Notes: generated by a model from the letters alone, not told the origin. A stretch of 64,000 bases of DNA from Desulfofustis sp964433645 (GCA_964433645.1 CAYSSK010000001.1:55675-119674); one strand, 5' to 3'. Positions 1-9,019 are shown, counted from the first letter of the stretch. Program-made: numbers and translations.

Positions 1-236
1 AACTCGACCGACTTCACGTCACGCTTTTCCATCAACGGATAGCTGCCGCCGCTGCTGGATCGACTGGACAGATTAGACATGGCTTCGTTGAACTTGGCGG
101 TATAGGGACGGAACGCCTCCATCTTATCCTGGGCGCCCCGTAAACGAGCGGACGCCACCATGTTCATCGCCTTGGTGATCTGTGCTGTCTTTTTGACACC
201 ACCGATCTTCGTTTTGACATCTTTTAAGCTCGGCAT
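1..236 (-). CDS. atpG: ATP synthase gamma subunit, 5' part only
   Basis: This is the N-terminal part of the F1 gamma subunit, the central rotor stalk that turns inside the alpha3beta3 head; the gene runs off the left edge of the window. The visible 78 residues begin MPSLKDVKTKIGGVKKT and continue with an ITKAMNMVASARL stretch, the conserved N-terminal helix of gamma subunits. The ATG at 236-234 lies 18 bases after the atpA stop, with a GGGAAGG-type ribosome binding site in that gap, so it is cotranscribed with atpA. The next genes outside the window would normally be atpD and atpC; that is expectation, not observation. Confidence 0.93.
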   Translation of the reverse strand, partial: MPSLKDVKTKIGGVKKTAQITKAMNMVASARLRGAQDKMEAFRPYTAKFNEAMSNLSSRSSSGGSYPLMEKRDVKSVE

Positions 237-254
237 AACTGGACCTTCCCTAAA

Positions 255-1778
255 TTAGTTAAGACCTTTTGTTGCCTTGAAAGTATCACCGAAGCTCGCC
301 AGCAGTTTATCGAGTTTTTCCTTGATGGCGTCGGTAAATTCCTTCTGCTCTTTCAGATCGCTGAAGATCGACGGTTCGTTCGATTCGATGTAATTGTACA
401 ACTCATTCTCGTAATCGGCGAGGGTGTCCACCGGCAGTTTGTCCAGGTAGCCTTTGGTCCCGGCGTAGAGGATGGTAACCTGCTTTTCCATCGGCAGCGG
501 TTGATATTGCGGCTGCTTGAGAATCTCGACCAATCGCTCGCCGCGGGTCAATTGGGCCTGGGTCTTGGCATCGAGGTCGGACCCGAAGGCGGCAAAGGCG
601 GCCAGCTCGCGATACTGGGCCAGATCAAGGCGCAGGGTTCCGGCCACCTGCTTCATCGCTTTCACTTGGGCGGCGCCACCGACACGCGAAACCGAAAGAC
701 CGACATTGATCGCCGGGCGGACACCGGAGAAGAACAGGTTCGGCTCCAGATAGACCTGGCCATCGGTAATCGAGATAACGTTGGTCGGGATGAAAGCGGA
801 AACATCGCCGGCCTGGGTCTCGATGATCGGCAGGGCGGTCAGGGACCCGGCACCGAGCTCGTCGTTAACCTTGGAGGCGCGTTCGAGCAGGCGGGAATGG
901 TTGAAGAAAATATCACCGGGGTACGCTTCACGTCCCGGCGGACGGCGCAGCAGCAGCGACAATTCGCGGTAGGAGACGGCCTGTTTGGAGAGATCGTCGT
1001 AAATGATCAACGCATGCTGACCGTTATCGCGGAAATATTCTCCCATCGCACAACCGGCAAACGGGGCGATGTACTGCATCGGCGCCGGATCGGAAGCACA
1101 GGCGGAAACAACGGTGGTATACTCCATCGCACCGTGCTTGCGCAACATCTCGACGACCAGGGCGACCGTTGATTTTTTCTGACCGACGGCAACATAAATG
1201 CAATGAACGTCGGTTTCCTTCTGGGCGATGATGGCATCGACACAGAGGGCTGTTTTGCCGATCTGCCGGTCGCCGATGATCAACTCACGCTGGCCGCGAC
1301 CGACCGGGGTCATCGCATCAACGGCCTTGGCTCCGGTGTACATCGGCTCATGGACGCCTTTCCGGGCGATAACACCGGGGGCGATAACCTCAATTTTAGA
1401 AAAGTGCTTGCCATTGATCGGGCCCTGACCGTCGATCGGCAGGCCGATACCGTCAACCACGCGGCCTTCCATCTCCGGGCCGACCGGGACCTCGGCGATA
1501 CGGCCGGTCCGTTTGACGATATCCCCTTCCTTGATCGCATTGACGCTGCCGAGAACGGCGCAGCCGACGTTGTCTTCCTCGAGGTTCAGGGCCAGTCCCA
1601 TGATACCGCCCGAGAACTCGAGGAGTTCCATGGCCATGCAATTCTGCACTCCGTAGACACGGGCGATACCGTCGCCGACGGAGATAACCGTTCCCGTTTC
1701 GTCAAGGTCCACCTTGGTCTGGAACTCACCAATCTGGTCTTTGATAATCTGACTGATTTCTTCGGCTTTGATCTGCAT
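255..1778 (-). CDS. atpA: ATP synthase F1 subunit alpha
   Basis: Alpha subunit of the F1 catalytic head; it carries the non-catalytic nucleotide sites and contacts the peripheral stalk. The 507-residue length is normal for the family. The Walker A motif GDRQIGKT is at residues 169-176, and the stretch around residue 345 (SITDGQVYLEP) is typical. The start ATG (1778-1776) follows the atpH stop codon TAG directly with no spacer, and the GGGGAGA that encodes the end of AtpH serves as its ribosome binding site, so the two genes are probably translationally coupled. Order in the operon is atpF'-atpF-atpH-atpA-atpG. Confidence 0.98.
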   Translation of the reverse strand: MQIKAEEISQIIKDQIGEFQTKVDLDETGTVISVGDGIARVYGVQNCMAMELLEFSGGIMGLALNLEEDNVGCAVLGSVNAIKEGDIVKRTGRIAEVPVGPEMEGRVVDGIGLPIDGQGPINGKHFSKIEVIAPGVIARKGVHEPMYTGAKAVDAMTPVGRGQRELIIGDRQIGKTALCVDAIIAQKETDVHCIYVAVGQKKSTVALVVEMLRKHGAMEYTTVVSACASDPAPMQYIAPFAGCAMGEYFRDNGQHALIIYDDLSKQAVSYRELSLLLRRPPGREAYPGDIFFNHSRLLERASKVNDELGAGSLTALPIIETQAGDVSAFIPTNVISITDGQVYLEPNLFFSGVRPAINVGLSVSRVGGAAQVKAMKQVAGTLRLDLAQYRELAAFAAFGSDLDAKTQAQLTRGERLVEILKQPQYQPLPMEKQVTILYAGTKGYLDKLPVDTLADYENELYNYIESNEPSIFSDLKEQKEFTDAIKEKLDKLLASFGDTFKATKGLN

Positions 1779-2324
1779 CTATTCTCTCCCCTTGATGGAA
1801 TCTTTTAAACTTGCAAGCTGTGTCCTGATGCTCCCATCCAGAACCACGTCCCCTACCGTGGCAACGATGCCGCCGATAATCGAGGGGTCGACCGAAGCAG
1901 TCAGCTCAACCTTCTTGCCAGTTAATTTCTCTAACGTATCTTGAACTTTCTCTCGTAATTCCGCAGTGAGTTCAATGGCCGAAACTACCCTGCCGTGGCT
2001 GATGTTCTTGTCCTCATCAACCATGACCTGAAACGACTCGGCGATCTCCGGTATAATCGCTGCCCGTTTTTTCTGGACCAGCAGGGTGAGAAAATTACCG
2101 GTGATTGTATCAGCTCCCATTGCCTTGATTATCGCAGTCATCGCCTTTTCCCTGACATCAAGAGGATACAGGGGGTTGGTCAGGGCATCTGCCACCTCCG
2201 GGGTCGTTGCAAAAAGCCGTGCCATTCCCTGGAGCGCTTCGTTGTAGACTTCATACTTCCCGTCTTCCTTGCCGATGGCAAACAACGCCTTGGCGTACCG
2301 TTTCGCGAGGATTGTCTGTTTCAC
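1779..2324 (-). CDS. atpH: ATP synthase F1 subunit delta
   Basis: Delta subunit (OSCP equivalent), which joins the top of the F1 head to the b/b' peripheral stalk. The 181 residues open with KRYAKALFAIG, the standard delta-subunit N-terminal signature, and end with a DGSIRTQLASLKDSI segment typical of the C-terminus. The start is GTG (2324-2322), overlapping the atpF stop in the arrangement GTGA, which suggests translational re-initiation after atpF. It abuts atpA with no intervening base. Confidence 0.96.
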   Translation of the reverse strand: MKQTILAKRYAKALFAIGKEDGKYEVYNEALQGMARLFATTPEVADALTNPLYPLDVREKAMTAIIKAMGADTITGNFLTLLVQKKRAAIIPEIAESFQVMVDEDKNISHGRVVSAIELTAELREKVQDTLEKLTGKKVELTASVDPSIIGGIVATVGDVVLDGSIRTQLASLKDSIKGRE

Positions 2325-2941
2325 TGTACGGCCCCTACCTTATTGAGATAATTTTCGATAATCTGAACCTGATCCTCGGGTTTCAGATTCTTTACAATCA
2401 GCTCTTCAGCCAATGCAGCAGCCTGTTCCGTGATCTCGTTTTTCAAACTCCGACGCGCCTCGACAATCTCGTTCTGGATCGCCAGCTCCGATTGACGCTT
2501 GAGATCACCGACGGCTTTTTCGGCCTTCTCGATGATCTTCGCCTTTTCCACCTCGGCCTGGGCTAACGCCCGGGCAACGATGGTATCAATATCCTTTTCC
2601 ACCGAGGCCAGTTTCGTCTCGAATTCCCGGTATTGTCGTTCCGCTTCGTCGCGGCGCCGCTCAAGATCCTGCAGTTCTTCCCTGATTCGTTTCTGCCGGC
2701 CGCCAAGAGCGCCGGCAATCGGTTTGGCGCCAAACTTGACCAGCAGGAACATCAGCACGGCGAAGTTGATCACGCGCCAGAAGAGATCCCACAGTTTTTC
2801 CGACGAAAGACTTCCTCCTTCGCCATGACCGCCGGAAGCGGCTAGGACCATTGCCGGAAGCAGGACGACGAGAAGGCCCAAGGCCACGCCGCAGACCGGC
2901 GCCAGCTTGTCCTGCCGGGCAATATTGATCATCGTTTTCAT
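2321..2941 (-). CDS. atpF: ATP synthase Fo subunit b
   Basis: Peripheral-stalk b subunit, 206 residues. It is longer than the common ~160 because of an N-terminal hydrophobic stretch (residues ~15-35, GVALGLLVVLLPAMVLAASG) that looks like a cleavable signal peptide with an A-S-A-like end, followed by a second membrane segment (about residues 53-70, VINFAVLMFLLVKFGAKPI). A long charged coiled coil (RRRDEAERQYREFETKLASV and onward) makes the stalk. This signal-peptide-plus-anchor layout is common for b subunits of Desulfobacterota. It pairs with the b' gene two bases upstream to form a heterodimeric stalk. Confidence 0.93.
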   Translation of the reverse strand: MKTMINIARQDKLAPVCGVALGLLVVLLPAMVLAASGGHGEGGSLSSEKLWDLFWRVINFAVLMFLLVKFGAKPIAGALGGRQKRIREELQDLERRRDEAERQYREFETKLASVEKDIDTIVARALAQAEVEKAKIIEKAEKAVGDLKRQSELAIQNEIVEARRSLKNEITEQAAALAEELIVKNLKPEDQVQIIENYLNKVGAVQ

Positions 2942-2943
2942 GG

Positions 2944-3369
2944 TTAGATCGCCCTCCCCAGAATTTTGCTCGCCATGTCCGTCGCAAACCCTTGCAGGTT
3001 GGCTTCCAGGCCTTTGCGGGCCGCGCCGAGCTGGACAGTGAGCTCCGACATCTGTTTTTCCTTGAACGAATCAACTTCCGCCTTGATCGATGCCAGTTTC
3101 TCGTCTCCGGCAGTCTGAGCCTCGGCCCGAGCGGCGTCAAGGGCCGCCTTGGCCTTGCCTGAGGCTTTGGCCATCTTGGCGTCCACCTCCTCCTGCCTGA
3201 GCCGAGCATTCTTGTCGAACTTGGCGATGTCGGTTTGCATCCCGAGCATTTTCTCGGCCCGCTCTTTGAGGATTTTCTTGATCGGCTTGTAGAGCACCCC
3301 ATTGAGCAGAAACATCAGGATGACCATGTTGATCATCTGGAACAACAACGTCTTGTCGATGGTGACCAT
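2944..3369 (-). CDS. atpF': ATP synthase Fo subunit b'
   Basis: Second, divergent b-type peripheral-stalk subunit, 141 residues: one N-terminal membrane segment (MINMVILMFLLNGVLY) followed by an Ala/Lys/Glu-rich coiled coil. I place the start at the ATG at 3369-3367 (MVTIDKTLLFQ), preceded by GGGAG eight bases upstream; the reading frame is open 26 codons further but those residues do not look like subunit b. First gene of the operon, two bases before atpF. Bacteria with both b and b' build a heterodimeric stalk, as in photosynthetic bacteria and many Desulfobacterota. Confidence 0.93.
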   Translation of the reverse strand: MVTIDKTLLFQMINMVILMFLLNGVLYKPIKKILKERAEKMLGMQTDIAKFDKNARLRQEEVDAKMAKASGKAKAALDAARAEAQTAGDEKLASIKAEVDSFKEKQMSELTVQLGAARKGLEANLQGFATDMASKILGRAI

Positions 3370-3475
3370 GTTACTTTGCTCCCGCTTTGCAGTAGTATAA
3401 TCAAGCATTCCCGAAGGAATGAATCCGAACTCGTTGGTCCTGCTCAACCATCATCAATGGCATCCGTACTAAAAA

Positions 3476-3489
3476 TGAATGGCCATTCA
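3476..3489. promoter_or_regulatory. 14-bp perfect palindrome downstream of the atp promoter
   Basis: TGAATGGCCATTCA is a perfect 14-bp palindrome lying roughly 7-20 bases past the predicted transcription start of the atpF' operon. Its size and symmetry fit a site for a dimeric repressor such as a TetR- or GntR-type regulator. That it is an operator is an inference from position and symmetry; no regulator is identified. Confidence 0.4.
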
Positions 3490-3502
3490 CAATAGCAAAA
3501 AA

Positions 3503-3531
3503 CTCTTACTGCATATCCTACTCCATGTCAA
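3503..3531 (-). promoter_or_regulatory. Candidate sigma-70 promoter for atpF'FHAG
   Basis: On the minus strand, a perfect -35 TTGACA (3531-3526) is followed after 17 bases by TAAGAG (3508-3503), a weak -10. The predicted start near 3496 gives a leader of about 125 bases before atpF'. Nothing else is seen between this and the alaS stop at 3658. Confidence 0.5.
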
Positions 3532-3657
3532 CTACTTTATCTGTGCTTAGTTCCGCGTCTCCACAGTCATTTTTCCTCTCTGTCCAATCAGCCGGAGGGT
3601 TCGGCACGGCAGAGAAAAGGGTCGCCGATCAACAGCCGGCGCGACCGCGCCGAGCGG

Positions 3658-6312
3658 TCAGGCCCGATCAGCGAGCAACGTCTCAACAATCCCGGGAACA
3701 GCCCCGATCGCATCACCTATCTTGTCGGCCATCGGCCCGCCGGCCTGGGCCATGTCCGGCCGGCCCCCTCCCTTGCCGCCGACCACCTGCGCCACTCGAT
3801 TGACCAGTTCACCGGCTTTGATCCTGCCGGTCAGATCTTTGGAAACCAGTGCGATCAATGCCGCCTTACCCTCGATGACACCGCCGAGAACGGCAACGCC
3901 GGAACCGAGCCGATCACGCACGCGATCACCGACCTCGCGCAGGGTCTTCGGGTTGTCCAGCGTGATCTGGGCGGCAACGACCCTAACAGCGGCAACCGTC
4001 ACGGCGCCGCTGAAGACGGCATCGAGATCGGAACTGGCCAGTTGCGTCGACAGGGCTGCTACCTGCTTTTCCAGTTTCTTCTGTTGTTCGAGCACCTGAT
4101 CGAGTTTGTCGACCAATTCTTCGCCGGCAACATTGAGCCGCCGGCAGAGCGCCGCTTCCCGCCGCGCCAGCGACTGGACCAGACGAAGAGCCGCCCTGCC
4201 GGTAACCGCCTCGATGCGGCGCACACCGGCGGCGATACCGGTTTCGGCGACGAACTTGAACAGGCCGATGGCCCCGGTCGCAACTACATGGGTGCCACCG
4301 CACAATTCTTTGCTGACGGCCTCGATCTGCACCATCCGCACCGTTTCCCCGTATTTTTCGCCAAACAGCGCAACCGCGCCCTCATCGAAGGCCTCGGTCC
4401 GGCTCATGGTCTTCGTGGCGACCTGCCGATTGGCACGAATCTGCTCGTTGACCCGCGCTTCGACCGCATCGATCTCCTGATCGGTCAACGCCGAAAAATG
4501 GGTGAAGTCAAAGCGCAGCCGATCGGGCGTTACCAGCGATCCGGCCTGTTTGACATGGTCGCCAAGGGTCTGGCGCAGCGCCGCATGCAGCAGATGCGTG
4601 GCGCTGTGATTAGCTTCGGTATCGTGGCGAGCTGCCTCGGATACGGCCATCTCGACCTCGGCCCCCGAACGCAGCGTGCCTTCGGTCACCAGTAGCCGGT
4701 GCAGGATCACGCCGTCCGCCTCGGCCCGCACCGTCTCCACTCTCGCTTGACCAGCAGGCCAGGTCAGCGTGCCGATATCGGCGACCTGGCCGCCCGACTC
4801 GGCATAAAACGGGGTGCATTGGACAAACACCCGGCCCCGTTCACCCGTAGCCAGCTCCGCAACCTGCCGTCCCGCTTCATCGAGCAGGACCTGCACCGCG
4901 GTCGTCGTCTGCAGCGCCTGATAGCCGATAAACGTGCAGCGCTCTCCGGACTCGATCAGTTGTTTCACCCCGGCGTCCTTGATCTGGACCCCCTCACCCT
5001 TCCGCGATGCCCGGGATTGCCGGCGCTGCCGCTCCATGGCGGCCTGAAAGCCGGTTTCATCAAAGGCGATCTGGCGCTCCAGGGAAATATCGCGGACGAT
5101 ATCGACGGGGAAACCAAAGGTATCGTAGAGCTTGAAAATAAACTCGCCTTCGATTCGCGGCGCCCCGTTCTGCTGCTGGCGGGCGATTTCCTCATCGAGC
5201 ATGGCCAACCCGTGTTCGAGTGTCTCACTGAAGCGGGCTTCTTCGTTGTTCACCACTTTTTCGAGCAGCTCCAGCGTATCGCCGAGCCGGGGATAGGCAC
5301 CGATCATCGACTCGACCACCGCCGAGCAGGCAGCAGACATGAACGGTGAGCTCAGGCCGAGATTCCTGCCGAACCGGATCGCCCGGCGCATCACCCGGCG
5401 CAGCACGTAGCCCCGCCCCTCGTTGGACGGCAGCACTCCGTCGGCAACAAGAAAGGTTGTCGCCCGAGCGTGGTCGGCGATGACCCGCATCGCCGTATCA
5501 TCGGCACGATCCACGCCGTAGCGGCGGCCGGACAGGTGCTCCAGCCGGGAAATGGCCGGTGCGAACAGGTCGGAATCGTAGTTGTTGAACTTGCCCTGCA
5601 TTACCGCGGCCACCCGCTCCAATCCCATACCGGTATCGATGCTCGGTTTCGGCAACGGCTCCAGAGTGCCGTCTTCGCTGCGGTTGAACTGCATGAAAAC
5701 CAGGTTCCACAGCTCGAGGAAACGGTCGCAATCACAACCGACGGCGCAATCCTCCCGGCCGCAGCCGGCTTCGATACCCTGGTCGATGTGGATTTCCGAA
5801 CACGGCCCGCACGGGCCGGTGTCACCCATGGCCCAGAAGTTGTCCTTCTCGTCGAGCCGCACGATCCGACCGGGCGGCAGCCCCTCCACCTGCTCCCACA
5901 GAGAGAAAGCCTCATCGTCGTCCTGAAAGACCGACACCCACAGTTTCTCTTTCGGCAGACCAAGTTCTTCGGTCAAAAATTCCCAGGCATAGGCGATGGC
6001 CTGCTCCTTGAAATAATCACCGAAAGAGAAATTGCCGAGCATCTCGAAGAAGGTGTGATGCCGGGCGGTATAGCCGACATTCTCCAGATCGTTATGCTTG
6101 CCGCCGGCCCGCATACAGCACTGGCTGGTAACGGCACGGACATAGTCCCGCTGTTCCTCGCCCATGAACACCGTCTTGAACTGGACCATCCCGGCGTTGG
6201 TAAAGAGCAGGGTCGGGTCGTCCTGGGGCACGAGTGAAGAGCTCTCGACGACGGTATGCCCATTTTTTTTGAAATATTCCAGAAATCTGGAGCGAATTTC
6301 AGTGCCTGTCAT
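3658..6312 (-). CDS. alaS: Alanyl-tRNA synthetase
   Basis: Charges tRNA-Ala with alanine and hydrolyses mischarged Ser/Gly-tRNA. I use the ATG at 6312 (MTGTEIRSRFLEYFKKNGH), giving 884 residues, close to the usual ~876; GGGA lies seven bases upstream, and the frame open further upstream overlaps the predicted promoter. The catalytic core shows the LVPQDDPTLLFTNAGMVQFK region and GDTGPCGPCSEIH. The editing domain has both zinc ligand pairs intact, H569-x3-H573 (NHSATH) and C671-x3-H675 (CGGTH). A coiled coil near residue 710-755 precedes the C-Ala domain, rich in Gly (VVGGKGGGRPDMAQAGG). Monocistronic, convergent with nothing and divergent from nfeD. Confidence 0.97.
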   Translation of the reverse strand: MTGTEIRSRFLEYFKKNGHTVVESSSLVPQDDPTLLFTNAGMVQFKTVFMGEEQRDYVRAVTSQCCMRAGGKHNDLENVGYTARHHTFFEMLGNFSFGDYFKEQAIAYAWEFLTEELGLPKEKLWVSVFQDDDEAFSLWEQVEGLPPGRIVRLDEKDNFWAMGDTGPCGPCSEIHIDQGIEAGCGREDCAVGCDCDRFLELWNLVFMQFNRSEDGTLEPLPKPSIDTGMGLERVAAVMQGKFNNYDSDLFAPAISRLEHLSGRRYGVDRADDTAMRVIADHARATTFLVADGVLPSNEGRGYVLRRVMRRAIRFGRNLGLSSPFMSAACSAVVESMIGAYPRLGDTLELLEKVVNNEEARFSETLEHGLAMLDEEIARQQQNGAPRIEGEFIFKLYDTFGFPVDIVRDISLERQIAFDETGFQAAMERQRRQSRASRKGEGVQIKDAGVKQLIESGERCTFIGYQALQTTTAVQVLLDEAGRQVAELATGERGRVFVQCTPFYAESGGQVADIGTLTWPAGQARVETVRAEADGVILHRLLVTEGTLRSGAEVEMAVSEAARHDTEANHSATHLLHAALRQTLGDHVKQAGSLVTPDRLRFDFTHFSALTDQEIDAVEARVNEQIRANRQVATKTMSRTEAFDEGAVALFGEKYGETVRMVQIEAVSKELCGGTHVVATGAIGLFKFVAETGIAAGVRRIEAVTGRAALRLVQSLARREAALCRRLNVAGEELVDKLDQVLEQQKKLEKQVAALSTQLASSDLDAVFSGAVTVAAVRVVAAQITLDNPKTLREVGDRVRDRLGSGVAVLGGVIEGKAALIALVSKDLTGRIKAGELVNRVAQVVGGKGGGRPDMAQAGGPMADKIGDAIGAVPGIVETLLADRA

Positions 6313-6410
6313 ATTCATTTCCCGTTGTCTTGTTACCGGGCGCTTCTCTGTCGCCGTTTTCCTGCCGCCGGTCATCCGACCCGCCTGAACCATCGGAAAA
6401 GCTACCCATT

Positions 6411-6425
6411 CGCCTATTATAGGCG
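6411..6425. promoter_or_regulatory. Palindrome overlapping the alaS -10 box
   Basis: CGCCTATTATAGGCG is an exact 7-1-7 inverted repeat centred on the -10 hexamer of the predicted alaS promoter. AlaRS of E. coli is known to repress its own gene by binding a palindrome flanking its transcription start. A similar loop here is possible but is inferred from position only. Confidence 0.4.
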
Positions 6426-6444
6426 TTTGCTGTTGTTCGCCCAA
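6416..6444 (-). promoter_or_regulatory. Candidate alaS promoter
   Basis: On the minus strand a perfect -10 TATAAT (6421-6416) has TTGGGC (6444-6439) 17 bases upstream as a weak -35. It would start transcription near 6409 and give a leader of about 97 bases. Confidence 0.55.
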
Positions 6445-6611
6445 AAGTACATGAAATAGCGTATTAGTAAACTATTTTGTCTCCGGTTGCCGACGCCGCC
6501 GGCAGGAAAAACCGATGAACCTGGCAACAATCCCGAATATTTCTACTCTTTGCGACCATATGTCCGACTCCACCCCTTGAATCATCAGGCCGCCCGCTTT
6601 ATCTTCATACC

Positions 6612-8087
6612 ATGGACAATTCACATGGAGCGAGATGGATCGGTCTCGGCCTGCTGCTGGCGCTCGCCGCTTTGGCAATAATCGGTGGCCGTGCCCTGGC
6701 GGAGCAGGACGCGGCAGGAGCCGGGACGGCTTATGTCCTGACCATCGATGGTGCGATCGGTCCGGCCACCCGCGACCATATCCTGCGCGGCCTGGCCCGA
6801 GCGGAAGACGAGGAGGCCGGTCTGCTCGTGCTGCGCCTCAATACGCCCGGCGGGCTCGATGCCTCGATGCGCGATATCATTCAGGCCATTCTCGCCGCCG
6901 ACGTGCCGGTGGCCACCTGGGTGGCACCGGCCGGTTCCCGCGCGGCCAGCGCCGGGACCTACATCCTTTACGCCAGCCACATCGCGGCGATGGCGCCATC
7001 GACGAATCTGGGAGCGGCAACCCCGGTACAAATCGGCGGCGGTCAGGACAGCCCCTCCCCGCTCGAACGGGCGCGCGATGCCTGGAATAAGGAACAAAAC
7101 CCCGAAGGATCCGAGGACGGGCAGGACGCCTCATCAGAGCAGGAGGCGGCCCCGGAACAACCGCCGGGAGATGCCATGAGCCGCAAGGTCATCAACGATG
7201 CGGTCGCCTACATCAAAGGGTTGGCCGAGCGCCATGGCCGCAACGGTGACTGGGCGGAACAGGCGGTGCGGGAGGCGGTCAGCCTGACCGCCAGCGAGGC
7301 CCTGGCCGAAAACGTCATTGACGTGATAGCCGGGGACCTGGACGAGTTGCTGACCACCATCGACGGCCGCCAGGTCCGGATGGAATCGGGCCTGCGCCCC
7401 GTGTCGACAGCCGGCCTGACACCGATCGAGATCGAGACCGACTGGCGCACCGATCTCCTGGCCATTATCACCAACCCGACCCTTGCCTATATGCTGCTGA
7501 TGATCGGTATCTACGGGCTGATTCTCGAGGGCTACAATCCCGGAGCGCTGGTACCCGGCGTGATCGGCGGCATCTGCCTGCTGCTGGCCCTCTATTCCTT
7601 CCAGATCCTGCCGGTCAACTACGCCGGCCTGGCGCTTATCGCCCTCGGCCTGGCCCTGATTGCCGTGGAACTCTTTGTTCCATCCTTCGGTATTCTCGGA
7701 ATCGGGGGGATCGTCGCGGTGGTTTTCGGCTCGGTCATCCTGTTCGATACAGATGTACCTGATTTTCGGGTTAACACCGGTCTGATCGCCGGCATGGGAT
7801 TCGGCTCGGCGGCCGTCTTCGGCATCATCGTCTGGCATGCCGCGCGCACCATCGTCAAGCCCCGCGGCGGCAGCGGCCGGGAGGCGATGATCGGTCTGCG
7901 GGCCGAAGCCCTTGACGATTTCAGCGACGGCCGTGGCCGGGTCCACGTCCAGGGCGAGGACTGGTCGGCCCGTGCCGAGCAACCGATTCGTGCCGGCGAG
8001 ACGGTGCGCATCACCGGCATGGAGCCCCAAGGATTCGTACTCACCGTTACGCCGGCATCGGCGCCCACCACCGGCAACCACCGGTAA
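6612..8087 (+). CDS. NfeD-family membrane-bound ClpP-class serine protease
   Basis: Long-form NfeD protein of 491 residues. An N-terminal hydrophobic signal/anchor (residues ~9-30) is followed by a ClpP/SppA-like protease domain: VLRLNTPGGLDASMRDIIQA holds the glycine-rich oxyanion region, SAGTYILYAS carries the nucleophilic Ser, and a Lys in DAMSRKVINDAVAYIKG region would complete the Ser-Lys dyad. A low-complexity insert (about residues 140-190, rich in Glu, Gln and Pro) interrupts the protease domain. Four hydrophobic segments (about residues 290-400) and a C-terminal OB-fold NfeD domain follow. Long NfeD proteins cleave the C-terminus of their stomatin partner in archaea; the partner gene lies 21 bases downstream. 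No clear ribosome binding site precedes the ATG. Confidence 0.9.
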   Translation: MDNSHGARWIGLGLLLALAALAIIGGRALAEQDAAGAGTAYVLTIDGAIGPATRDHILRGLARAEDEEAGLLVLRLNTPGGLDASMRDIIQAILAADVPVATWVAPAGSRAASAGTYILYASHIAAMAPSTNLGAATPVQIGGGQDSPSPLERARDAWNKEQNPEGSEDGQDASSEQEAAPEQPPGDAMSRKVINDAVAYIKGLAERHGRNGDWAEQAVREAVSLTASEALAENVIDVIAGDLDELLTTIDGRQVRMESGLRPVSTAGLTPIEIETDWRTDLLAIITNPTLAYMLLMIGIYGLILEGYNPGALVPGVIGGICLLLALYSFQILPVNYAGLALIALGLALIAVELFVPSFGILGIGGIVAVVFGSVILFDTDVPDFRVNTGLIAGMGFGSAAVFGIIVWHAARTIVKPRGGSGREAMIGLRAEALDDFSDGRGRVHVQGEDWSARAEQPIRAGETVRITGMEPQGFVLTVTPASAPTTGNHR

Positions 8088-8108
8088 ACCAGTAACCAGG
8101 AGAAAACC

Positions 8109-8861
8109 ATGGGTATCGATTTACTTCAATTCACGTCGATAATCGTCGTCCTGCTGATTCTGCTGATCGCCTATACGATCAAGATCCTGCGCGAATACGA
8201 GCGCGGGGTCATCTTTACTCTCGGCCGCTTCGACAAGGTCAAGGGGCCCGGGCTGATCATCGTCATCCCGCTTATTCAGCAGATAGTGCGCGTCGACCTG
8301 CGCACGGTGGTCATGGACGTGCCGACCCAGGATGTCATTTCCTACGACAATGTGTCGGTCAGGGTCAACGCGGTGGTCTATTACCGGGTCATCGACCCGG
8401 AAAAGGCGATCATCGCGGTCGAGCGGTTCATGGACGCAACCAGCCAGCTGGCCCAGACCACGCTGCGCTCCGTGCTCGGCAAACATGAACTCGACGAGAT
8501 GCTGGCCGAGAGAGACAAGCTCAACGAGGACATCCAGCAGATCCTCGACCGCCAGACCGACGGCTGGGGGGTCAAGGTGACCAATGTCGAGATCAAGCAC
8601 GTCGACCTGGACGAGTCGATGATCCGCGCCATCGCCAAGCAGGCCGAGGCCGAACGGCAACGGCGCGCCAAGGTGATCCACGCCGAGGGCGAGCAGCAGG
8701 CGGCGCAGAAACTGGTGGAGGCCGCCCAGAAACTGGCCGAAAGCCAGAACGCCATCCAGCTTCGCTATCTGCAGACCCTGGCCGACATCGCCGGCGAGAA
8801 GAACTCGACCATCATCTTTCCGGTACCGATCGACACCATCAAGGGAATGTTCGGGAAATAG
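8109..8861 (+). CDS. Stomatin/slipin-type SPFH membrane protein
   Basis: 250-residue SPFH (band 7) protein: an N-terminal membrane anchor (residues ~8-27, TSIIVVLLILLIAYTIKIL), the diagnostic EYERGVIFTLGRF motif, the SPFH core, and a C-terminal coiled coil (AIAKQAEAERQRRAKVIHAE). The end, IIFPVPIDTIKGMFGK, is the hydrophobic tail that NfeD proteases cut in slipins. An AGGAGAA ribosome binding site precedes the ATG. Forms a two-gene operon with nfeD; the pair is thought to act in membrane microdomain quality control, though its precise role in bacteria is unsettled. Confidence 0.94.
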   Translation: MGIDLLQFTSIIVVLLILLIAYTIKILREYERGVIFTLGRFDKVKGPGLIIVIPLIQQIVRVDLRTVVMDVPTQDVISYDNVSVRVNAVVYYRVIDPEKAIIAVERFMDATSQLAQTTLRSVLGKHELDEMLAERDKLNEDIQQILDRQTDGWGVKVTNVEIKHVDLDESMIRAIAKQAEAERQRRAKVIHAEGEQQAAQKLVEAAQKLAESQNAIQLRYLQTLADIAGEKNSTIIFPVPIDTIKGMFGK

Positions 8862-8866
8862 CCGTG

Positions 8867-8883
8867 CCCCCGGCCACCGGGGG
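8867..8883 (+). terminator. GC-rich hairpin after the slipin gene
   Basis: CCCCCGGCCACCGGGGG can fold into a 7-bp stem with a three-base loop six bases after the slipin stop codon. There is no U-tract, so it may be a weak terminator or an mRNA-stabilising hairpin. Confidence 0.35.
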
Positions 8884-9019
8884 TGTTGCGACCAGCTGAC
8901 CACCGGCCGGATCGCGGCGCCAGACAATCAAGGGCAGCAGCGCATAAACGGCACCCGGAAGACGACCATGGCCGAAGGAATGGGAGTCTCCAGCAACTGG
9001 CCGGAAATCCGGGGCATCC

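Noticed and set aside
8862..9019. Coding sequence between the slipin gene and the scaffold gap
   Set aside because: Short open frames read through on both strands, but none has a start with a ribosome binding site or a recognisable sequence.
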